Source: Acholeplasmataceae bacterium (GTDB lineage: Bacteria; Bacillota_I; Bacilli_A; Acholeplasmatales; Acholeplasmataceae). Taken from it: a stretch of 64,000 bases of DNA. Of the stretch, positions 17,652-25,627 are shown one piece after another. Location: the NCBI GenBank assembly GCA_021108415.1, contig JAIOQX010000003.1:310001-374000 (forward strand), in the 5' to 3' direction. Under the pieces are notes generated by a model that searched no databases, was not told the DNA's origin, and was given only the letters and a program-made list of their open reading frames with translations. The stretch's first letter is position 1. The number at the start of each line of letters is the position of its first letter. A program made the position numbers and the translations under genes.

Positions 17652-18806
17652 ATGGATGTTATGAAAGAATCTTTAAACTTGCATCGCAAACTTAAAGGAA
17701 AAATAGAAATAAAAAATACTTATGATATCAAAGATAAAAAAGACTTATCATTAGTTTATACACCTGGAGTCGCAAGTAGTTGTTTAGCTATTAAAGAAAA
17801 TCCAGAAGAATCTTATCAATTAACTGGTAGAAAAAATACTGTAGCCGTAATTACTGATGGAACTGCAGTTTTAGGTTTAGGTGATATTGGACCATTAGCA
17901 GCAATGCCTGTAATGGAAGGTAAATGTGCTATTTTTAAAGAGTTTGCTGGTATTAATGCAATACCTATTGTCCTAGATACTAAAGATGTTGATGAATTAG
18001 TTAAAACAATTACATATCTTGCACCATCTTTTGGTGGGATCAACTTAGAAGATATTAGTGCACCAAGATGCTTTGAAGTAGAGAAAAGATTAAGAGATAT
18101 CCTTGATATACCTGTTTTCCATGACGATCAACATGGTACAGCAATTGCTGTAGGTGCTGCTTTAATAAATGCTTTGAGATTGATAGATACACCTATTAGT
18201 AAAGCAAAAGTTATTATTAATGGTGCTGGTAGTGCTGGTGTAGCAATTTCAAGATTTTTGCTAGAACTAGGATTTAAAAATTTAGTTGTTTGTGATAAAT
18301 CTGGAATTCTAGATCAAAACGATAGAAATATAAATCATGCTCAATTAGAGTTAGCAATAGATACAAATCCTAATCATATAAAAGGTAGTTTAAGTGATGC
18401 ATTAAAAGAAGCGAATGTATTTATCGGTGTAAGTGCAGGAAATGTTTTAAATAAAGAAATGATTAAAAAGATGGATAAAGATCCAATTGTTTTTGCTCTT
18501 GCTAATCCAACTCCAGAAATTTCTAGAGATGATGCAGTGAGCGCTGGTGTAAAAATATATGGATCTGGGCTTTCCAATATGCCAAACCAAATTAACAATG
18601 CACTTGTTTTTCCTGGTCTTTTTAAAGGAGCTCTAGCTCATCCAGTTAAACAAATAGATTTTTCAATGGAAAAAGCAGCATGTCACGCACTTGCCAGATT
18701 GGTTTCTGATGATGAATTAACAAAAGACTATATTATTCCTGATGTATTTAATAAAGACGTCGTTAAAGTTATATTTGATGCGATTATGAATGTTAAATTA
18801 AAATAA
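17652..18806 (+). CDS. NAD(P)-dependent malic enzyme
   Basis: A 384-aa short-form malic enzyme that decarboxylates malate to pyruvate with reduction of NAD(P)+. Visible signatures are LVYTPGVASSCLAI (substrate Tyr region), KNTVAVITDGTAVLGLGDIG, the metal-site FHDDQHGTAIAVGAALINAL and the Rossmann loop VIINGAGSAGVAISRFL. The C-terminus has ALANPTPEISRDDA and SNMPNQINNALVFPG. The ATG follows AAAGGTCGT. It complements the oxaloacetate decarboxylase operon at 22-25 kb: both deliver pyruvate from C4 acids. The cofactor preference is not clear from sequence. Confidence 0.93.
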   Translation: MDVMKESLNLHRKLKGKIEIKNTYDIKDKKDLSLVYTPGVASSCLAIKENPEESYQLTGRKNTVAVITDGTAVLGLGDIGPLAAMPVMEGKCAIFKEFAGINAIPIVLDTKDVDELVKTITYLAPSFGGINLEDISAPRCFEVEKRLRDILDIPVFHDDQHGTAIAVGAALINALRLIDTPISKAKVIINGAGSAGVAISRFLLELGFKNLVVCDKSGILDQNDRNINHAQLELAIDTNPNHIKGSLSDALKEANVFIGVSAGNVLNKEMIKKMDKDPIVFALANPTPEISRDDAVSAGVKIYGSGLSNMPNQINNALVFPGLFKGALAHPVKQIDFSMEKAACHALARLVSDDELTKDYIIPDVFNKDVVKVIFDAIMNVKLK

Positions 18807-18843
18807 CATATAAAAAATAAAGACTTTATATAACTAAAATTAA

Positions 18844-18872
18844 AAAACTCAATCTTCGACAGATTGAGTTTT
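18844..18872. terminator. Bidirectional terminator
   Basis: AAAACTCAATCT/AGATTGAGTTTT 12-bp perfect stem with TCGAC loop between the convergent malic enzyme and nitroreductase genes. Confidence 0.88.
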
Positions 18873-18881
18873 AAATATTTA

Positions 18882-19475
18882 TCAATAGATTTTTATGATT
18901 TCATCATTTGTTTTTTTAGTTATATCTGGAAGTTTATACGATTTTGATCCTTTACCACAGACAATAATTAAATAAGGCTTTTCATTTGCTGGTCTTTTTA
19001 AGATATCACTTAAAAACTGATTAGGAGATGGCGTATAAGTTAAGATATCAATATTTAAATCAGTTAGAGCAGCTATTAACATACCAGTTGCAATCCCTAC
19101 TGATTTATCAGAAAAGTAAACTTTTGTTTTATCTCCATGTTTATCAAATTGATATAAATGTTGAAAGACAACGATTAGATAAGGGGCTTGTTCTAAAAAA
19201 GGTTTTTGAGTATCGACATTTAAATGATCTAGATCTTTTTGCCATTGGTCAGATATTTTTTCATAAAAGGCTTTTTCTATTTCTTCTGATTGAAGTCTAA
19301 TTTCACTTTTAATTTTTGGATCTTTAATGATACAAAAGGTCCATGGTTGCTTGTTTGCGCCATTTGGAGCATATTTAGCAGCTTCAATTGCATCGATTAA
19401 TAATTGTATATCAAAAGTTTCTTGATCAAACTTTCGATATGAGCGTCTATTTTTTAGTTTTTCAAGTAATGTCAT
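18882..19475 (-). CDS. Nitroreductase family protein
   Basis: A 197-aa FMN-dependent oxidoreductase of the nitroreductase fold. The N-terminal NRRSYRKFDQ is the FMN phosphate-binding motif. AAKYAPNGANKQPWTFCII is the APSGxNxQPW-type signature, and GIATGMLIAALTDLNIDILTYTPSP is the central helix region. Such enzymes reduce nitro groups, quinones or flavins with NAD(P)H; the physiological substrate is usually unknown. Its start lies after a weak site (AAAAGGAAAGTGAACACTC). Confidence 0.88.
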   Translation of the reverse strand: MTLLEKLKNRRSYRKFDQETFDIQLLIDAIEAAKYAPNGANKQPWTFCIIKDPKIKSEIRLQSEEIEKAFYEKISDQWQKDLDHLNVDTQKPFLEQAPYLIVVFQHLYQFDKHGDKTKVYFSDKSVGIATGMLIAALTDLNIDILTYTPSPNQFLSDILKRPANEKPYLIIVCGKGSKSYKLPDITKKTNDEIIKIY

Positions 19476-19510
19476 GAGTGTTCACTTTCCTTTTTTATTG
19501 ATTTTAAATG

Positions 19511-20161
19511 TTAAGGTATACTAATAAAAACATCATATGTATAGTTATCTAGATCAAGATCACCTTGATTCATATAATCTTCAATTTGTGTTTTATCTAG
19601 TCTAGAAAAAATAAAATCTAGAATCTGAATCGACAAACTTGTGTCAGATAATGAGTAATCAACTAATGTTAAAGTAAATCCAAGACTGGTAATTGATATA
19701 TTTGTATCTATATCAAATACTAAAATAAGTGCAGAATCTACTTTAAAAATCATATTTGATCCAAAAGCAGCAGTGACGACCAGTTGATTATCATCATTTA
19801 GATTCGCATAAAGATAATCAATATAAAAATTATCGTTATGAATGATGTAGTTAGCTTCAATCGTATCAAGATCAGCTAAAGGGTCATAATCAGCGTTTAT
19901 GTTTTCTCTAATTGAATCTAGGAGCATATAATTCATAAATTCTGCGATCATATTATAGCGCTCTGAATCAGATGCAAGCAAGAGACCTGTTAGATATGCT
20001 TGTGAGGCAATGTTTAAATCACTTGTATCAGTATAGACTGCTTGGGGTAGTTCATCATCTGTAACCTCTAGTTTTATTTTATTAATAAAGATCAGAGATA
20101 CAACAACCATAACAACGATTAAACCGATGATAGCGCTTAAAAATATCTTTAAAAACTTCAT
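19511..20161 (-). CDS. Membrane-anchored extracellular protein of unknown function
   Basis: A 216-aa protein with one N-terminal membrane anchor (FLKIFLSAIIGLIVVMVVVSLIFI) and no lipobox cysteine. The remainder is an acidic, Asp/Asn-rich extracellular domain with alternating hydrophobic strands such as FGSNMIFKVDSALILVFDID and ITSLGFTLTLVDY. GAGGTGA precedes the ATG. It lies 36 bases upstream of the nitroreductase gene on the same strand. No family recognised. Confidence 0.65.
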   Translation of the reverse strand: MKFLKIFLSAIIGLIVVMVVVSLIFINKIKLEVTDDELPQAVYTDTSDLNIASQAYLTGLLLASDSERYNMIAEFMNYMLLDSIRENINADYDPLADLDTIEANYIIHNDNFYIDYLYANLNDDNQLVVTAAFGSNMIFKVDSALILVFDIDTNISITSLGFTLTLVDYSLSDTSLSIQILDFIFSRLDKTQIEDYMNQGDLDLDNYTYDVFISIP

Positions 20162-20335
20162 CTAAATCACCTCATTATATTGTTTTGTGTGAATCATAAA
20201 TATATGTATATCATACCATATAATTAAAGAACTTTATGCGCTCAATAAAAAAAGCCTTTTGATAAGGCTTTTGTTATGGTTAAGCTTCTATGTACTTTGA
20301 TAAGTTTCATGAAAATGTTTGTTGTATAAGACGGG

Positions 20336-20887
20336 CTATGAAATAGGTTGTGGTCTTAAAGGTTTTAAAGCCTTAGCCCAATTTTCTGTTTGCGTAAATA
20401 GCATATCAAGATTTGCTGTATGAATATCTCTTGGAGCAAACGTTGAATATTCTTTAAAATCATCAAATAGTGATAATAAGATATGTGATCTAACACTTGG
20501 AACTTGTAATTCTGATAAAATACCTCTTAAGTGTTCTGCAGCTCTAGCTCCACCTGCAGAACCATAACTTACGATGCCTGCTGGTTTATTAACCCATACA
20601 TCTTTAGCAAGATCAAGTGCATTTTTTAATGCGCCACTGATGCTATGATTGTATTCAGAAACGATGAATACAAAACCATCTAATTCACCTAATTTTTGAT
20701 TCCATTTCATAATTTGTGTCATATCTTTAGTCGTTCCCAAAAATGGTAAGTCAAATGCTTTGATATCTACGATTTCATATGTGACATCATCTCTATTGAC
20801 TGCTTTGTTTAATACCCAATCACCAACAGATGAACTTACTCTGCCTTCTCTTGTACTACCTAATATAATTCCAATTTTTAAACTCAT
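20336..20887 (-). CDS. NADPH-dependent FMN reductase family protein
   Basis: A 183-aa flavodoxin-like NAD(P)H:FMN/quinone reductase. The FMN phosphate loop is GSTREGRVSSSVGDWV. DGFVFIVSEYNHSISGALKNALDLA is the second conserved region (PEYNxSxPGALKNAID in relatives), followed by KPAGIVSYGSAGGARAAEHLR. The divergent gene at 21079 encodes an HxlR regulator, and two copies of a palindrome lie between them. HxlR (YodB/HypR type) proteins control reductases of this kind in response to quinone or disulfide stress, so this gene is the probable target. Confidence 0.9.
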   Translation of the reverse strand: MSLKIGIILGSTREGRVSSSVGDWVLNKAVNRDDVTYEIVDIKAFDLPFLGTTKDMTQIMKWNQKLGELDGFVFIVSEYNHSISGALKNALDLAKDVWVNKPAGIVSYGSAGGARAAEHLRGILSELQVPSVRSHILLSLFDDFKEYSTFAPRDIHTANLDMLFTQTENWAKALKPLRPQPIS

Positions 20888-20946
20888 TTTTGTTTTCCTC
20901 CATATTTTTTTAAGTTTAAGTTATAAGTAAGCATCTTGTTATTAAT

Positions 20947-20961
20947 AGTAAGTTACTTACT
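20947..20961. promoter_or_regulatory. Operator-like palindrome 1 (HxlR target candidate)
   Basis: AGTAAGT T ACTTACT, a perfect 15-base odd palindrome in the intergenic region. Its 13-base core is repeated exactly at 21021. Confidence 0.7.
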
Positions 20962-21020
20962 TTATATAAGCATTATAACGTGAAGGCTAATAAGTTTCAA
21001 TTGATATGCACTTATTTATT

Positions 21021-21033
21021 GTAAGTTACTTAC
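21021..21033. promoter_or_regulatory. Operator-like palindrome 2 (HxlR target candidate)
   Basis: GTAAGTTACTTAC, identical to the core of the copy at 20947-20961. It overlaps a possible -35 (TTACTT at 21030) with TATGAT 17 bases downstream, suggesting autorepression of the regulator gene. Confidence 0.7.
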
Positions 21034-21078
21034 TTTTTGTTAAAAAGTGTGATATGATGTAGTAAAGGAGTTGATTCT

Positions 21079-21384
21079 ATGAATGACATGCTTTGTCCAA
21101 AGATGGAAGAAGCCTTAAAGTTATTAGGTAAGAAATGGACAGGATTAATCATTTTATCGTTACTTGATAGTCCAAGAAAGTTTTCTGATATGGAGCATTT
21201 TATTACAAATATATCATCTAGACTATTAACTGAAAGATTAAAAGATCTAATCAATGAAGATATTATCAAAAAAGAAGTATACGCACAAACACCAGTGCTT
21301 ATTGAATACAGATTAACTGATAAGGGATTAGATTTAAGCGAGACATATAAAAAAATAGCTCAATGGACAGAAAAGTGGAACTAA
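21079..21384 (+). CDS. HxlR-family transcriptional regulator
   Basis: A 101-aa winged-helix protein with the HxlR pattern. An early cysteine in MNDMLCPKMEEALKLLGKKW is followed by LIILSLLDSPRKFSDMEHFITNISSRLLTERLKDL and the wing VYAQTPVLIEYRLTDKG. In YodB-like members the N-terminal Cys senses quinones and diamide, and Cys 6 here is in the right place. AAAGGAG lies eight bases before the ATG. It is divergent from the FMN reductase gene with twin palindromic sites between. Confidence 0.9.
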   Translation: MNDMLCPKMEEALKLLGKKWTGLIILSLLDSPRKFSDMEHFITNISSRLLTERLKDLINEDIIKKEVYAQTPVLIEYRLTDKGLDLSETYKKIAQWTEKWN

Positions 21385-21411
21385 AAAAGGATATCAGAGA
21401 TATCCTTTTTT
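21383..21411. terminator. Bidirectional terminator
   Basis: AAAAAAGGATATC AGA GATATCCTTTTTT palindrome between the HxlR gene and the convergent end of birA. Confidence 0.88.
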
Positions 21412-22108
21412 TACTGTTTGATGAGTGTGATTTCACCACTATTTAAAGATTTAATGTGATTATTAATTTTAACGTTTAATTGACCATCTATATTGATATC
21501 TTGTGCAATACCACTTTGAATATCATTTGAGTCTAATTTAAGTAATGATAGTTATTACAATAGTCTATTGTATTTAAAGGGTTTTGTATATATGCATTTA
21601 AATCAATAGTTAATTGATTTTTTAAATTATTTAAGATAAGTTCTTTATCATATGTTTGATTTGTATATTGATAAAGAGAAGTTGCAATATCTTTTAATTC
21701 ATCGTTAAAAGATTTTTGATTTAGGTTAACACCAAATCCAATAATGAGTGCATGTACTTGATTAGCTTCAATGATAGACTCACATAAGATACCTGCTAGT
21801 TTTTTATCTTTCAAATAGATATCATTTGGCCATTTAATCATTAAGTGATTTATATATTTAGATAAAACTTTATGAAGTGAGACTGCAGCAAGCAGTGGAT
21901 ATAATGATAGATTAGAAGTAGTTATCTCATGATTGATAATTGTTGAACACATTAAAGCATCTTTTGAACCAATCCATGTTTTATTCATCCGACCTTTGCC
22001 ATGTGTTTGGATTTCACTAGTAACCCAAGTGAAATTAGAAAGTTCTTTATAATTTCTTTTTAAATAACTATTGGTTGAATCTATAGATTCTAAATGAATT
22101 GTTTTCAT
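21411..22108 (-). pseudogene. birA: Biotin--protein ligase (BirA) with an apparent frameshift near its C-terminus
   Basis: Biotin protein ligase attaches biotin to the carrier lysine of biotin enzymes. The 191-aa track ORF (to 21533) holds the catalytic domain: LESIDSTNSYLKRN, SEIQTHGKGRMNKTWIG (GRGRxGRxW-type loop), IKWPNDIYLKDKKLAGILCE and IGFGVNLNQ. It stops abruptly at NNYHYLN. The next frame then encodes LDSNDIQSGIAQDINIDGQL continuing to LNSGEITLIKQ and a stop at 21411. That is an ordinary BirA C-terminal SH3-like domain. One indel (or a sequencing error) near 21533-21545 therefore splits the gene. No N-terminal HTH is present. It abuts oadB, whose operon encodes the likely substrate. 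Confidence 0.85.
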
Positions 22109-23272
22109 TTAAGCAAAAAACATTAAGAATAATCCAGCGGCAATCGCAGATCCAATGACACCAGCTACATTTGGTCCCATTGCGTGCATTAATAAATAAT
22201 TGCTTTGATCAACTTTTTGTCCTTCAATATGTACGACTCTTGCAGCCATCGGAACAGCAGAGACTCCAGCTGCACCAATCATTGGATTGACTTTGCCGTG
22301 AGTTAAGATGCACATGAGTTTTCCAGCTAGGACACCTGATGCAGTTGCAATACCAAATGCAAATAAACCTAATGTAATAATTAAAATCGTTTGCACTTCT
22401 AGAAATTGTGTAGCCATCGTGGTTGCACCGATAGATAGGCCAAGAAGGATGGTAATGATATACAATAATGATTCACCAGCAGTTTTAGTTAAATTAGGTA
22501 CTACTTGAGATTCTTTAATTAAATTACCTAACATTAACATACCAATAATGGGTGCACTTGATGGAATGAATGTCATACAGACAACACTTACAATGACTGG
22601 AAAGAAGACTTTTTCTGTTTGTTTAACTTCTCGCAATTGTTCCATTTTAATGGCACGTTCTTTTTTAGTTGTTAATAATTTTATGATTGGAGGTTGAATC
22701 ATTGGGACTAATGCCATATAAGAATACGCTGCAAGAGAAATAGCACCAATTAAATGCGGTGCAAGACGACTTGCAAGCAAAATGGATGTAGGTCCATCTG
22801 CGCCTCCAATAATGCCTATAGAGGCTGCCTCAGTGCCTGAAAAGCCTAAAAGGATGGCACCTATAAAGGTTATAAAGATACCTACCTGTGCTGCTGCACC
22901 TAATAACATTGATTTTGGATTTGCTATTAATGGTCCAAAGTCAGTAGTGGCACCTATACCTAAAAAGATTAGTGGTGGATATATTCCTAGTTTAACTCCA
23001 TAATAAAGATAGCCTAAAAGACCACTATAAGATGTTGTCTCTACACCATCTACAATTTTGATTGTTTCTACAAACATACCAGTTCCTGGAATGTTTACAA
23101 GTAACATCGCAAATCCGATAGGTATTAATAAATAAGGTTCAAATTTTTTAAATACTGCAAGATATAATAGTGTTAATGATAATAAGATCATGATTAAAAA
23201 CTTCCAACCATCAGGTTCGAAGAAGAAGCTAAATCCTGTACTTTCAAAAAAATCAACGAGTGATTGCCACAT
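22109..23272 (-). CDS. oadB: Na+-translocating oxaloacetate decarboxylase, beta subunit
   Basis: A 387-aa integral membrane subunit that decarboxylates the carboxybiotin carrier and pumps Na+. The family hallmark GIIGGADGPTSILLASRLAPHLIGAISLAAYSYMALVPMIQPP contains the key Asp of the pump (in ADGP). The C-terminal LGLSIGATTMATQFL and GAAGVSAVPMAARVV segments match OadB/GcdB/MmdB. The N-terminal helix begins just after FFFEPDGWKFLIMILLSL. It lies 4 bases after the biotin carrier gene. The sequence alone does not fully separate oxaloacetate from methylmalonyl-CoA or glutaconyl-CoA pumps; the adjacent OadA-type alpha subunit decides. Confidence 0.93.
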   Translation of the reverse strand: MWQSLVDFFESTGFSFFFEPDGWKFLIMILLSLTLLYLAVFKKFEPYLLIPIGFAMLLVNIPGTGMFVETIKIVDGVETTSYSGLLGYLYYGVKLGIYPPLIFLGIGATTDFGPLIANPKSMLLGAAAQVGIFITFIGAILLGFSGTEAASIGIIGGADGPTSILLASRLAPHLIGAISLAAYSYMALVPMIQPPIIKLLTTKKERAIKMEQLREVKQTEKVFFPVIVSVVCMTFIPSSAPIIGMLMLGNLIKESQVVPNLTKTAGESLLYIITILLGLSIGATTMATQFLEVQTILIITLGLFAFGIATASGVLAGKLMCILTHGKVNPMIGAAGVSAVPMAARVVHIEGQKVDQSNYLLMHAMGPNVAGVIGSAIAAGLFLMFFA

Positions 23273-23276
23273 ATGC

Positions 23277-23603
23277 TTACCCTATAATCAACATGAGTTG
23301 ATTGATGTCAACATTTTGATTTTCTTTAATCAAAAGTTGACGAACATATCCATTAACAGGACATAAGATGTCATTTTCCAGTTTCATTGATTCTAAGATC
23401 ATTAAAACATCACCTTTTTTAACAATACTGCCTACTTTTATATTCAGTGTTGTAATCTTACCTTGCATAGGGGCTAAGACATTGGTTGCAGATTCATTTT
23501 TTTGGATTTCTATTTGAGGTTGATGAACAGATTTATGTTCTGTGATGCTTTCCACTTCAACTTCATATGATTTACCATTTACATTTATTTTATATAGTTT
23601 CAT
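23277..23603 (-). CDS. Biotin carboxyl carrier subunit of the decarboxylase
   Basis: About 108 aa if it starts at MKLYKINVNGKSYEVEVE (23603), which has AAAGGA at good spacing; the track start uses an upstream TTG. The C-terminal biotinyl domain has VLAPMQGKITTLNIKVGSIVKKGDVLMILESMKLENDILCP. The biotinylated lysine sits in ESMKLEN, a variant of the usual EAMKME with Ser for Ala. The carrier is separate from the carboxyltransferase rather than fused to OadA. It is the predicted substrate of the birA product encoded downstream. Confidence 0.92.
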   Translation of the reverse strand: MKLYKINVNGKSYEVEVESITEHKSVHQPQIEIQKNESATNVLAPMQGKITTLNIKVGSIVKKGDVLMILESMKLENDILCPVNGYVRQLLIKENQNVDINQLMLIIG

Positions 23604-23627
23604 AAGGTTTCCTTTCAAAGGTAAGAT

Positions 23628-23915
23628 TTATATTTCTTTTATAGAGATGACGTGAACATCTTCATTGATTTCTTCATGATAATCAATGGATGCGATAAGT
23701 GCCGCAACCATCATATCATCATCTTTGATATCTGATATGTCAAAAGGTTTTGTTGGTGACATATCTTTTTTACCTTGGATGACTTTTGGTTTTTGTTGAA
23801 TATATTTTAGTGATTGTACCGCAAGTGCAATAAAACTTAAGAGTGCAAAAACGATAACGATACTAAAGATTGAGACATATAATCCTTCAGAGAGTGTAGA
23901 TAATAAGATCATCAT
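23628..23915 (-). CDS. oadG: Oxaloacetate decarboxylase gamma-like subunit
   Basis: A 95-aa protein with a single N-terminal membrane helix (LYVSIFSIVIVFALLSFIALAVQSL) and a soluble tail, the usual OadG plan; gamma subunits anchor and assemble the pump. The tail contains DDDMMVAALIASIDYHEEI, similar to OAD gamma chains. Its ATG overlaps the oadA stop as ATGA. Confidence 0.85.
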   Translation of the reverse strand: MMILLSTLSEGLYVSIFSIVIVFALLSFIALAVQSLKYIQQKPKVIQGKKDMSPTKPFDISDIKDDDMMVAALIASIDYHEEINEDVHVISIKEI

Positions 23916-25312
23916 TTAGTCTCACCTCCGATGGTGACACTAAATGCATAGATTTCTTGTTTAGGTTTTGGTTTTTGATTGTATTTCTTTTCTAGAAACG
24001 CAATCGCAACTTTACCAAATAATGCAATCGATAATAAATCTTCATCAGATTGTGCAAAACCTTCATATTTTTTCTTTAAGTTTTCAAATTCTGGTTGAAG
24101 ATCATCTGCTGGTCTATAGTCAATAACTTTATCTTTTCCGATAATTTTTGATAGAAGAAGAGAATTAACTTTTGCTGGAGCTTTACCATAAAGACCATGA
24201 AGATATTCTTTAATCTCTTTTGAGACAATCTTATAAGGACTAGAACTAATGACATTCATTAATGCTTGAGTACCAACCATTTGTGAGATAGGTGTTACTA
24301 AAGGTGGATATCCAAGATCTTTTCTAACGATAGGTACTTCTTTTAAGACTTTCTCATAATCATCCATAAGATTTTGTTCTCTTAACTGACCCATCAGATT
24401 TGATAGCATACCTCCAGGCACTTGATAAAGTAGAATGGAAGGATTGGTTGTTAGAGCTTTTGGATTTAGGATACCATCTTTTAAAGCTTTATCTTTAATG
24501 ACAGTCAGTTTTGAAGCTGCTTCATTTAATATTTCTATATTTAGTTTTGGATCATGAATTGTATTTTTTAAGATGTAGTGAAATGATTCGGTCGCAACCT
24601 GTGAAGTCCCACCAGATAAGGGAGATAATGCTGTGTCGATGATATCGACACCAGCTTCGATTGCTTTAATGTAGGTTGCTTGCATGATGCCTGCTGTAGC
24701 ATGACCGTGAAGATTGATAGGTAGTTTAGTGTTTTTCTTTAATTGAGATATTAAATTATATGCATCATCAGGAAGTAATATACCAGCCATATCTTTAATG
24801 CATAGAGAATCAGCACCCATTGCTTCAACTTCTTTAGCTAGATTGACGTAATATTCTATGGTATGTACAGGAGAAGTGGTATATGAAAGTGCGATTTGAC
24901 AATGACCGCCATATTTTTTGGTCGCATCAACTGCTGATTTTAAATTTCTAATATCATTTAGGGCATCAAAGATACGAATGATATCTATCCCGTTTTCAAT
25001 AGACTTTTGAACAAACTTATCAACGATATCATCAGGATAATGACGATAGCCTAAGATGTTTTGTCCACGAAAGAGCATTTGCAGTTTCGTGTTAGGTGCA
25101 AGTTTCTTGATCTCTCTTAATCTTTCCCAAGGATCTTCATCTAAAAAACGAAGACAAGCATCAAAAGTTGCCCCACCCCATACTTCAAGAGCATGAAAAC
25201 CCGCTTTATCAAGATCTGGAATGATTGAAAGAATATCTTTAGTTGTCATACGGGTTGCCATCAATGATTGATGACCATCACGCATGGATGTTTCAACGAT
25301 TTTTACTGCCAT
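23912..25312 (-). CDS. oadA: Oxaloacetate decarboxylase alpha (carboxyltransferase) subunit
   Basis: A 466-aa soluble carboxyltransferase that moves CO2 from oxaloacetate to carrier biotin, yielding pyruvate. The HMG-CoA-lyase-like TIM barrel shows ETSMRDGHQSLMATRMTT (metal Asp), FHALEVWGGATFDACLRFL, SLCIKDMAGILLP and INLHGHATAGIMQATYIKAIEAG (metal His pair). The conserved C-terminal domain follows to LFGKVAIAFLEKKY. It lacks the fused biotinyl domain of the Klebsiella enzyme, matching the separate carrier gene. It is first in the oadA-oadG-carrier-oadB-birA operon and has a cre-like site at its promoter. Confidence 0.95.
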   Translation of the reverse strand: MAVKIVETSMRDGHQSLMATRMTTKDILSIIPDLDKAGFHALEVWGGATFDACLRFLDEDPWERLREIKKLAPNTKLQMLFRGQNILGYRHYPDDIVDKFVQKSIENGIDIIRIFDALNDIRNLKSAVDATKKYGGHCQIALSYTTSPVHTIEYYVNLAKEVEAMGADSLCIKDMAGILLPDDAYNLISQLKKNTKLPINLHGHATAGIMQATYIKAIEAGVDIIDTALSPLSGGTSQVATESFHYILKNTIHDPKLNIEILNEAASKLTVIKDKALKDGILNPKALTTNPSILLYQVPGGMLSNLMGQLREQNLMDDYEKVLKEVPIVRKDLGYPPLVTPISQMVGTQALMNVISSSPYKIVSKEIKEYLHGLYGKAPAKVNSLLLSKIIGKDKVIDYRPADDLQPEFENLKKKYEGFAQSDEDLLSIALFGKVAIAFLEKKYNQKPKPKQEIYAFSVTIGGETK

Positions 25313-25339
25313 GAGTTGTGTTCTCCTATAATATTTTAT

Positions 25340-25369
25340 ATTATAAATAGATTATGAAAGTGCTTCCAA
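25340..25369 (-). promoter_or_regulatory. Promoter of the oad operon
   Basis: Minus-strand -35 TTGGAA, 18-base spacer, -10 TATAAT, followed by AGGAGA before the oadA ATG. Confidence 0.65.
25354..25369. promoter_or_regulatory. cre-like catabolite-control site
   Basis: On the minus strand TTGGAAGCACTTTCAT fits the CcpA consensus WTGNAANCGNWWNCAW at every fixed position but one (A for the central G). It overlaps the -35 box and spacer of the oad promoter, the position expected for repression. Confidence 0.5.
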
Positions 25370-25627
25370 TATGATTTTAACATAGGATAGGTATTATTTC
25401 GAGGTAAAAATGAATTTTGATAATATAATTGTTAAATAACTAAATTGTTATACTTTGTTAAATATTTGAATCCATGATTATTCCCATTTATATATCTAAT
25501 AAAAACAAAACTTAAGATCTAGTAAACAGTCAATAATCTATCCATGAAGAAAAGCGAGCATAAATTTATGCTCGTTTTTTAAATTTATATTTCACTCAAA
25601 ATGCAGCAGATTGAAGTCCGAAGTCTA
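25370..25627. other. Intergenic region between oadA and drt3a
   Basis: Together with the promoter segment, the oadA-drt3a gap is 315 bases. I see no ORF with a ribosome site. It contains one strong hairpin near the drt3a end (25551-25580). Confidence 0.5.
25551..25580. terminator. Hairpin terminator next to drt3a
   Basis: Perfect CGAGCATAAA/TTTATGCTCG stem. The T run is better on the plus strand (GTTTTTT) than on the minus strand (CTTTTCTT), yet both flanking genes are on the minus strand. It may still end the drt3a transcript or belong to an unrecognised plus-strand RNA. Confidence 0.7.
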
